Part shown: piece after piece, positions 56,167 through 64,000 of the stretch
Layout of the letters: every line of letters begins with the position of its first letter
Numbering within the stretch: the first letter of the stretch is position 1
Assembly: GCF_030272615.1 (NCBI RefSeq)
Contig: NC_081412.1
Location: forward strand, 670,370,852-670,434,851
Source: Cryptomeria japonica
Lineage: Eukaryota; Streptophyta; Pinopsida; Cupressales; Cupressaceae
Reading direction: 5' to 3'
DNA length: 64,000 bases
The notes under the pieces: generated by a model
The model's input: the letters and a program-made list of their open reading frames with translations, nothing else
Database searches by the model: none
What the model was told of the DNA's origin: nothing
Position numbers and translations under genes: made by a program

Positions 56167-57045
56167 GACATGTCAGAGCTGATAGTTTGTCATCATGATG
56201 AGCAAAATGAGAAATTGGCCACATGACAACATTCGATTGAGTGAGACTGACGATTTTTTCACCAACCAAAAAATTGCTGCTCTAATAAAACTGTAGGGCA
56301 ACTTGAAAAACCAAGATAGGATTTTGTATGGACCCCTCTCATGGCCTTGTAGGTTCAAATCGATCATTCATAGGTGCCACAGATTCCGAGTTAGGGCCCA
56401 TCAAAATTTGACAATTTTAGCACTTAGGGTGCTCAAGCAACGACGCCGGTAGGGTATGACCTCGAGTGTTTGATCGAGTGGGGCAGAAAAATAGGAGCAT
56501 GCATAGGGTAATAATTCCTAATTGGGCATGTCAGAGCTGATGGTTCATCATCGTGACAAGAAGAACAAGAAATTGGCCACCCGACAACATTCGATTGAGT
56601 GAGATTGACAATTTTTTCACCAACCGAAAAATTGCTTGCCTAATAAAACCGTAGGGAAACCTGAAAACCTGAGATAGGTTTTTGTAGGGACCCTCTCGTG
56701 GCCCCGTAGGGTCAAACAAATTGTTTGCAGGTGCCACGGATTCTGAGTTAGGGATTGTCAAAGTTTGACAATTTTTAGCACTTAGGGCGCTCAAGGGACG
56801 ACAACGGTAGGGTATGACCCTAAGTGTTCGATCAATTGGGGGGGGGAAAATAGGAGCATGCATAGGGTAATAATGCCTAACTAGACATTTCAGAGCTGAT
56901 GGTTCGTCATCACGATGAGCTGAATGAGAAATTGGCCACATGACAACATTCGATTGAGTGAGACTAACGATTTTTTCGCCAACCGAAAAATTGCTACCCT
57001 AATAAAACCCCGAGTGTTTGACCAAGGTGGGGGGAAAAATAGGAC
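56105..57045. repeat. Tandem repeat of about 358 bp, 2.5 copies
   Basis: Copies start near 56113, 56472 and 56830, with a truncated return near 57020. Each opens with a G-run and AAAATAGGAGCATGCATAGG, and contains GATTGAGTGAGA and CACTTAGGG. The third copy is shortened by an internal deletion. Short minus-strand frames are translations of the repeat. Confidence 0.85.
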
Positions 57046-57059
57046 CATGCATAGGGTAA

Positions 57060-57195
57060 TAATGAATTGTATCAAGTATTGTTCATTAAATGAATTGTAT
57101 TATATTGTTCATTAAATGAATTGTATTGTATTGTTCATTAAATGAATTGTAGTGTATTGTTCATTAAATGAATTATATTGTTCATTATACAAACA
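57060..57195. repeat. Minisatellite with TTCATTAAATGAA dyads
   Basis: About four to five units of 27-31 bp, each holding the perfect palindrome TTCATTAAATGAA followed by TTGTATTGTATTG-like spacer. Confidence 0.85.
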
Positions 57196-57505
57196 ACACT
57201 TACGATGAAATGAAATGAATTGTATCCTTCATTAAATAACCATTATTAACCATTGTTAATTATTGGAATGAAGATTAAAGATTTCCATGATAACACCACA
57301 CACAGATGAGAAACAATTTATATGATCGAATATCAACTTCTGTATATATAAAAATGTCAAATGATTACAAATGTATGTCCATACACAAATATGGCATAAA
57401 TGCCAATTGAAATAAAATGTATGTCTAAATATGTGAATATATGTCCATATACAAAATATACATGCCAACTAGACACGTAAGCATCCCAAAACTATCTATA
57501 ACATC

Positions 57506-59463
57506 CTAAGCTGCTGATGGATCATCAAAATCAATCCTCTTCGCCGCACTGCTCGACTCTGAAGGATCCTGCACAAGAAAAACAAACCACGATAAATATT
57601 ATTTATATTATATAATTCACATTCGAAAAGTTAACATAAAAATGAACTATAATTGAACAATTCATGTTTACCTCATCTCCACGTTTTCTCTTCAGCTTTG
57701 CAGGACTCTTGATATATGTCTTCATTAGGGGAGGTATGTTTTGAATATTTTCATACACAACCTACATATGTTCATAAACATGACATTGATACAAGTTAGC
57801 ATATAATTGTCACTGATAATAACAAATTATATCTACTAATCAAAAAATAAAATAAACACACATCTACTCGAGGCATCTCTTCTTCTTCCTCTTCAGGTAT
57901 ACTGGGTGTAGTCATCAAGGATGTGAAGCCAAGAATTCTCTGTATATATACGCAAGAAGTATATGAAACTATCAATCTATGTCTAGACATGTATAATCAC
58001 TATAAGTTATTTAAACTATTCATTCAATCACATTTGCATTCAATTACCTTTCCCTTGTCTCCAACTGCACTACTAGATCCTAAATCACACTTCCCCACAC
58101 TTGTGTTGCTTGTGCCCTACAAGAGTAAAATAAGATATACATGCAAGTTACTACATAATCTAATTAATACCAATATAAATGATGAACATGTATGTACAAT
58201 AAAATACAAATGAATAGGTGCAATAATATATGTATCGTCCAACTATCGAGGCCAAATAAATTGGCCGACAAGGTGCCCTCCTGAATCTGTCTCAACTCCT
58301 CCTCGATCATCAAGAATCTGTCTCAACTCCTCCTCGGTCATCAACTGTTAAATAGACCATGTAAATAAAAATTAGTACTTATATTATCTAGATTATAAAC
58401 ATTCATTTAAAATATAACATGAACTGTGAAAATACAAATCTTACCACTTCATCATCAATGTATGATGACGGTGCCTCCTCGCCTCTAGCATGTGAGGACT
58501 CCCCAGGGTATCCTCCAGTCTGTGTAATAATATCTGGTGCATCATGCATCTCATGCACCTCATAATCTGCACTGTTCGCAGGAGGATCAACGGGGGTTAT
58601 CCAACTGGACCCAAGCATACGTCCCCACACATGACACAACTATGGGGCATGCATATGTGTGGAGCCGAGGATGACATGTCAGCACCCCCGGATGCACTAC
58701 TACCATCAAGAGTAGGCTGAGCTATTGACCCAACCTAAGAAACCAAAAGGCTACTCAAAGAGTGAATAGCTGATATGGTCCGTGAAGCCGCCTCACAAAT
58801 GATATCAGGATGTTGCACTGCAGGTGGGGGGTCAACAGGAGGAGGGGGGACATATGGGCCCTGGACTACTATGACTGCCCCAAGTCTATTTTGGGGCATA
58901 CCTAAACCTACACCCTGGAAAGGTTGGATGTCAAAGTAGTTCACATGTTTGCGTAAAACAAACTCAGCATACAATTTTTTTATGAAATAGAAGAGGACAT
59001 CAAGACTATTGTTGGGTGGTTTGTCGAAAACCATCCACCAATGATCCCAAATTTTTTTCACAATACCATCATTTGTGCACCATTTAATAGAAAGTTTTGT
59101 TTTTCTGGGATCTACGGGTTGATCAGTGCGGGGATTGACAAACAATGAGGCGATAGCAGCTTTGGATATCTCGAGATCCTTGATATCCTTATACGACAAG
59201 CCATCTGCATATTTTCCCCTCATAGAATCTCGCCACAAAAGGGCAGAATTGTGCTCCTCTATCATGGTTTCCATACTCTTTATGATCGACATGAGAGGAT
59301 CAAACATTGGGTTTAGACGAGGGATCCTACGATATACTTCTGCAGTCCCCCTCAATTCATTCAAATTTTGTGCAATCAAATCCTGAATTGAGGGAGGGTT
59401 TGGCAAATGAGGGTTTGGTTGTTGTAGTTGTGGTTGATCAATGTTTTCATTGTTATCCCCCAT
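57506..59463 (-). pseudogene. Spliced gene of unknown function in element 3 (six exons, damaged)
   Basis: Start MGDNNENIDQPQLQQPNPHL at 59463. Exon 1 (59463-58445) encodes a Pro/Gln-rich N-terminus, then a conserved-looking region (YRRIPRLNPMFDPLMSIIKS, IVKKIWDHWWMVFDKPPNNS, VLFYFIKKLYAEFVLRKHVN) and a Pro-rich stretch. It has an in-frame stop at 58735 and a shift near 58640. Exon 2 starts at 58344 (its end is unclear and it contains a 31-bp duplication). Exon 3 is 58116-58048, exon 4 is 57939-57868 (SIPEEEEEEMPR), exon 5 is 57761-57672 (KSPAKLKRKRGDE, a likely nuclear signal) and exon 6 is 57568-57506 (DPSESSSAAKRIDFDDPSAA, stop). Exons 3-6 are 69, 72, 90 and 63 bp, all phase 0 with GT-AG borders. 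No family is recognised; it could be a transposon accessory protein or captured host gene. Confidence 0.68.
58283..58344. repeat. 31-bp tandem duplication inside exon 2
   Basis: 58283-58313 and 58314-58344 are the same 31 bases with one mismatch (containing CTCAACTCCTCCTCG). As 31 is not a multiple of three, the duplication shifts the frame of exon 2. Confidence 0.92.
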
Positions 59464-60110
59464 TTTTAACCTAATTGAATGTAAACAATTAAATTTAGTT
59501 AACAAATTTAAACAATTAGGTATTTGATTTAAAAAAACCTAGTTTTCATGAAAAAAACAATATTTTCAATGAAAAATCAAATAAAAATTAACAAAAAATA
59601 CAAAAAATGAATGAAAATGATTGAAAACAATAAAATTCTTACCTTTCAATCTATTTTTTAGCAATTTTTTGCCAAAACACCAGATATCGAGTGCACTAGA
59701 TATCGGATTTTTATAAAATCGCGCAGCCCGTGAGTTAAAAATGACTCATGGGTTGTCACTGTTGAAATGTATTTATCTCAGAAAATCTAATATCCAATTT
59801 TTATACTTAAATTATTTTTAAATAACATATATAATATAATAATATATTATTATATTATATAATACGTATTGTATTATATTATAATATATAATATATAATA
59901 TAATATAATATATATATTATACTAATATATTATATAATTATATAATATATTAGTATATTATATAATTATATAATATATTATTACATTATATATATTATAT
60001 AATATAATAATGTATTATATATTATATAATATGTATTATATAATATATTTTTTAATTTAAAATTACAAATAAAAATTGGATATCCGATTCAAAAAGAATT
60101 TTCGTGTTTT
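59464..60110 (-). promoter_or_regulatory. Upstream region of the element 3 gene, with AT repeat
   Basis: Between the gene start and the right TIR lie palindromes GATATCGAGTGCACTAGATATC near 59693-59713 and GGATATCCGAT near 60075. A nearly pure A/T block at 59815-60060 is made of TATTATATAATATA units. It is the only place for a promoter of the minus-strand gene, but no single TATA box can be singled out. Confidence 0.5.
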
Positions 60111-60180
60111 TAGGCGAGTGAAGAAGGTTATTTTTTTCACATCGCCACTTTTTGGCCCCCCTTGATCTTGCACTAACCCC
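60111..60180 (-). repeat. Element 3 right TIR (left-arm type, inverted)
   Basis: Reverse-complemented it reads GGGGTTAGTGCAAGATCAAG then GGGGGCCAAAAAGTGGCGATG, aligning with the left ends of elements 1 and 2. Confidence 0.85.
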
Positions 60181-61315
60181 ACCATAAGACCCATAACGAC
60201 ACCATATGATGTCCTAAGGGGTCATATGGTGTCTTAAAGGGTCACGGGACACCATATGACCTCTTAGGACATAGTATGACCCCTATCAAAACCTAATGGA
60301 TGATATGGTATCTAAGGGGTCATACGATGTCTTGTGACCCCTTAAGACACAATATGACCCCTTAGCACACCATACAACCCCCAACGACACCATATGGTGT
60401 CCTAAGGGGTCATAGAACACCATATGACCCGTTCAGATACAATATGACCACTAACAATACCTAAGGGGTCATATGGTGTCCTAAGGGGTCATAAGATACC
60501 ATATGACCCCTTAACACACCATACAACCCCTAACAACACCATATGGTGTCCTAAGGTGTTATAAGATACCATATGACCCATTAGGACACAATATGACCCC
60601 TAACAACACCTAAAGGGTCATAAGACACCATATGAACCCTTAAGACACATTATAACCCCTAATGACACCTAATGGGTCATATGGTGTCCTAAGTGGTCAT
60701 ATGACATCCTATGACCCCTTAAGACACAATATGATCCCTTAGCACACCATACAACCCTTAACGACACCATTTGGTGTCCTAAGGGGTCATAGGACACCAT
60801 ATGACCCCAAACGACACCTAAGGGATCATATGTTGTCCTAAGGGGTCATATGGTGTCCTAAGGGGTCATAGGACACCATATGACCCCTTAGGACACCATA
60901 CAATCCATGATGACACCATATGGTGCCTTAAGAGGTCATAGACCACCATATGACCCCTTAGGACACAATATGACCCCTAACAATACCTTAGGGGTCATAT
61001 GGTGTCCTCAGTGGTCATATGATATCTTATGACCCCTTAGCATACCATACGAACTCTAACAACACCATATGGTGTCCTGAGGGGTCATAGGATACCATAT
61101 GTCTCCTTAGGACACCATACAACCTATAACAACACCATATAGTGTTTTAAGGAGTCATATGGTGTCCTAAGAGGTCATAGGACACCATATGACCCTTTAA
61201 GACACAATATGACCCCTTAGTACACCATATGACCCCTAACAACATCATATGGTGTCCTAAGGGTTAATAGGACACAATATGACCCCTATCGACACCTGAG
61301 GGGTCATATGGTAAA
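60181..61315. repeat. Satellite S2, right part (element 2)
   Basis: It continues in phase from 46735: CCTTAGGACAC before element 3 and ACCATAAGACCC after it rebuild a normal satellite unit. Variants such as GATGTCTTGTGACCCCTTA match those in S1 near 13540. Confidence 0.93.
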
Positions 61316-62395
61316 GTTAGAGGTGAGGATAGGTATGAAAGAGAGATGGCATTTGGGGAAGAGAGAATTAGAGAGTTAGGGGTAATTAGGGGTTGGGAGG
61401 AAAGGGGGGATGGGAAAGTATCAATAAAAGGAGAGAGAGAGAGAGATGAGGAGAGAGGTTCAAAGAGATAGGTCTAGAGTGAAGGTAATTAGGGGAAGGG
61501 GAGGGGGAAGAGAGAGGGAGGGAGTATAAACAAAGGAAGAGGGGGGAGAGATGGGGAGAGAACCCCCTTATTACCCTCTCTCTAGTCCATCTCTTTGTTA
61601 ATACTTCCCTCTTCCCCTATGCTCCTCCTAATTATCCTCTCTCTATCACTCTCTTCACCTCTCTCCATATCTCTCCGTCTCTCCTTTTATTGATACTTAC
61701 TCTTCTCCCTCTCTTCTTATCCGATAATTACACCCAACTCTCTCTCACATTATTTTTTTCCCTCAATTACCTCGATCACCTCTCTCCTCCTATGGGTTTA
61801 TAGATACTTCCCTCTCCCCCTCTCCCCATCCCCTAATTACTCTCTATGTCTCTCTTCACCTCTGCCCCCAACTCTCTTCTCTCTTTTTTGATATTTCCCC
61901 TCTCCCCCTCTCCTCCTACCCCCTAATAATCTCAAACTCTCCCTCTCATTCTCTCTTCACCCCAATCACCCCTTCTTTCTCTCTCTTCATCTTCCACCTA
62001 ATTACCTCTAGCTCTATCTCTCACACACTCTCTTCCCCCAAATTAATCTCCCCTTCTCACCTCTCTCCCCCTCGCCTTTTTTTATACTTCACTAAGCCTC
62101 TCCTTCTCCCCTTTGAATTGTGTTGCTAGAGATGAGAAGGAAATGTAGAGAGACTAGTCTAGATCTTATGGAAGAGAGAGTGACATAGAAGAGGAAATTA
62201 TGAAGAGGTAGAAATATAAGCTCCTTGTAGAGCTTGAGAGAATGAATGAGTTATTAAATGATAGTTAGAGATATAGGTCTAGAGAGAGATGTATAAATAT
62301 GGACAAAAGAGAGGGAGGAAGAAACAAACAGGTGGAGTGATAGGTTTAGGAGAGAGAGGTGGAGAAAGGAACAAATATAGATAACATGGTTTATC
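61316..62395. repeat. Purine/pyrimidine block, element 2 right
   Basis: GA-rich to 61560, CT-rich to 62110, then GA-rich to 62390. The last 800 bp closely match 13826-14475 of element 1. Neighbouring GA and CT stretches are complementary and could fold back. No gene is seen. Confidence 0.82.
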
Positions 62396-63619
62396 AAAAT
62401 TTATAGAACTCAATAAAATTCATAAATTTTCTATTATTAATTAATTACTTATTTAGTTTATTTTGAGATGATTGTTACAAAAGTTCATGCAACAGGGAAA
62501 TCATATGAAAAAGTCATGATTTTTTATGTTTTAAAAATGAAGGATGAATTTAAATGAATTATAATTATTTTTAAAAACAAATAATTCAAAATATACCTAT
62601 TCCATATCATATATCTCTTAATTACCTTTCCAACACCTATAAAAAACCAAAATTTCGATATAAAACGCAAAAGTTATGCCCAATTTACTAAAATATATTT
62701 TTTTATTTTTTCAAAAACAAATATCTGATTTTAATGGATATCCGATTTTAAAACATAATTTTTCCCTCCATCTTTTCGTTTGGGTTTTCTTTGGGATTTG
62801 GCTTGGAAGTGACAAGCCTGGAAAGTCAACTGAAAAAACGTGTTTTTCAGTATTCCTTGATTTTCCAGACTTTACACTGGTGGATGACGAATTTTTTTAT
62901 CGCCAAAATTGATAAAACAAAAAGGGTTTTTTAAGGACATTCTCATCTTTCCAACAATATAAGGCTTGTCTTATTTTGTCTTCAATAAATAATTATTATT
63001 TATTTTTTAATTGAATTCTGACAAAAGTCCTGATTGATAGACTGATTGAAAAACACTCATAACTTTCAAACCACATAACATTTTTTCAATCCAAAACATG
63101 TTTCACATCCTATGCTTTGTCTAATATAGGGGAAAAAAAAATGAATTTCATAAGGTTTTGACCAAGTTAAGGTGGTCAGACGTAGGAGTTTCTGAATTTT
63201 TGAAAAAGCTATAGTAAGAAAATCATAAATAATTATTTACTTGATAAAAAATTATAAAACAATACGTGTCACATTCGGAAATGAGTCTAATACTTATATT
63301 ATAAAATTTATAAAATAATATGATGATTTGATTGTGATTAGGGTGGTCAAACATACACCTACTTCTTATCTTTTTTCTGAAATTGTTGTACCACTGCATT
63401 GAAATTTGAAATTTTCATCAAATAGGATTTTTTTTTTGAAAAATCAACTAGTATCTTAGAAACTAAATTCAATTTTCTATAGATTCTCTTCTTACATATC
63501 TTAAAAATAATGTTCACAACTTATTCAATTTTTCATGTCAAGTTGTATAACTCTGATTTTTTGAAATTTCATTGCCACTTAAGGGCCTATTTTGGCACAC
63601 CATGATCCTGCAAATACCC
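62396..63619. repeat. Element 2 right arm and TIR
   Basis: Collinear with 14476-15692 of element 1, including the GGATATCCGATTTTAAAAC palindrome at 62740-62758. Ends CATGATCCTGCAAATACCC. Confidence 0.87.
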
Positions 63620-64000
63620 TCATATGACACAATATGACCCCTTGGGACACCATAGGACCCATAACGACCCAATATGGTTTCTTAAGGGCTCATATGGTGT
63701 CCTAAGGGGTCCTAGGACACAATATGACCCATTAGGACACCATAGGACCCATAACAACCCAATATGGTGTCATAAGGGGTCATATGGTGTCCTAAGGGGT
63801 TGTAGGACACAATATGACCCCTTAGGACAACAGATGACCCCTAACGACACCATATGGTGTCATAAGGGGTCGCACATTGTCCTAAGGGGTCATATGGTGT
63901 CCCATGACCCCTTAGGACACCATATGACCCATAATGACATAATTTGGAATCTTATGGGGTCATATGGTGTCCTAAGGGGTCATAGGACACAATATGACCC
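63620..64000. repeat. Satellite S4 (continues beyond the window)
   Basis: 20-bp dyad satellite of the element-3 subtype (ACGACCCAATATGGTNTC). It directly abuts the right TIR of element 2 and runs off the window end. Confidence 0.9.

Larger units (their letters stand above)
46736..60180. mobile_element. DNA element 3: gene-bearing member of the satellite TIR family
   Basis: It is inserted in the satellite of element 2 in inverted orientation. The left TIR GGGTATGTGCAGGATCATGG at 46736 corresponds to the right end of elements 1 and 2. The right end at 60180, reverse-complemented, is GGGGTTAGTGCAAGATCAAG and corresponds to their left end. Satellite phase across the insertion gives a 3-bp duplication ACT/ACC (46733-46735 and 60181-60183). 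It contains an arm, a GA microsatellite, its own satellite subtype (split by copia-2), a CT tract, then about 4.5 kb of gene-like sequence absent from elements 1 and 2. No transposase motif is seen. It is either closer to an autonomous form or carries captured host exons. Confidence 0.78.
40893..63619. mobile_element. DNA element 2: relative of element 1, carrying element 3
   Basis: The left TIR GGGTATGTGCAAGATAATGG starts here and the right TIR ends at 63619 (CATGATCCTGCAAATACCC). Left arm, polypyrimidine tract, satellite, purine/pyrimidine block and right arm are collinear with element 1. Excluding nested element 3 (46736-60180) it is about 9.3 kb. It has no genes of its own. The two flanks do not match: decayed gypsy on the left, satellite on the right. 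Either it is a recombinant of two copies or a flank has been rearranged. Confidence 0.78.

Noticed and set aside
60181..61315. Telomere-like CCCCTTA/TAAGGGG repeats
   Set aside because: The unit is 20 bp with a CATATG dyad and is not the plant telomere TTTAGGG; it is an internal satellite.

Overview
The window reads as nuclear DNA of a land plant with a large, repeat-choked genome. A gymnosperm is plausible from the age and depth of the nesting, but the species cannot be read from the sequence. Plant origin rests on Ty1/copia elements primed by initiator tRNA-Met, a Tat-like Ty3/gypsy gag, and a decayed pentatricopeptide-repeat (PPR) gene. There is no prokaryotic gene organisation, rRNA, tRNA or CRISPR, and no intact host gene. 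Nearly everything is transposable element, mostly nested.

Layout. (1) 1-1425: AT-rich DNA without a recognisable gene. (2) 1426-18811: an old copia element (copia-0, +) is split by copia-1 (1470-15987, minus strand, perfect TTGTA target duplication). Copia-1's 5' LTR is itself split by DNA element 1 (7873-15692). (3) 18824-29075 and beyond: a degenerate minus-strand LTR element (E4) whose 3' LTR is split by a 7.8-kb Ty3/gypsy element (19202-27018, perfect CTAAC duplication). That element encodes one open 1141-residue Gag-protease protein and no reverse transcriptase or integrase. (4) about 30200-39095: a minus-strand PPR pseudogene split by copia-3 (31310-38672, perfect CCTTG duplication), a copia-like element without pol. 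(5) 39095-40892: a decayed gypsy RT/RNase H/integrase fragment. (6) 40893-63619: DNA element 2, carrying inserted DNA element 3 (46736-60180), which in turn carries copia-2 (48368-53931). (7) 63620-64000: more satellite.

The most unusual content is the family formed by DNA elements 1, 2 and 3. All share terminal inverted repeats starting GGGTATGTGCA, subterminal palindromes built on ATCGGATATCCGAT, kilobase-scale polypyrimidine/polypurine tracts, and a core of up to about 4.3 kb made from a 20-bp unit (TAAGGGGTCATATGGTGTCC) alternating with its own reverse complement. Elements 1 and 2 have no genes. Element 3 has the same ends and satellite but also about 4.5 kb of gene-like sequence. This includes a minus-strand gene with several clean GT-AG, phase-0 exons that match no family I recognise, and a small basic/acidic reading frame on the plus strand. 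No DDE transposase is visible, so the mobilising enzyme is probably elsewhere.

A second theme is non-autonomous LTR elements. Two elements have complete LTRs, primer sites and target duplications but no polymerase (19202-27018 and 31310-38672), and presumably use enzymes supplied by autonomous relatives. Coordinates of LTR ends, target duplications and the described exons were read directly. Family names come from motif recognition without a database search.
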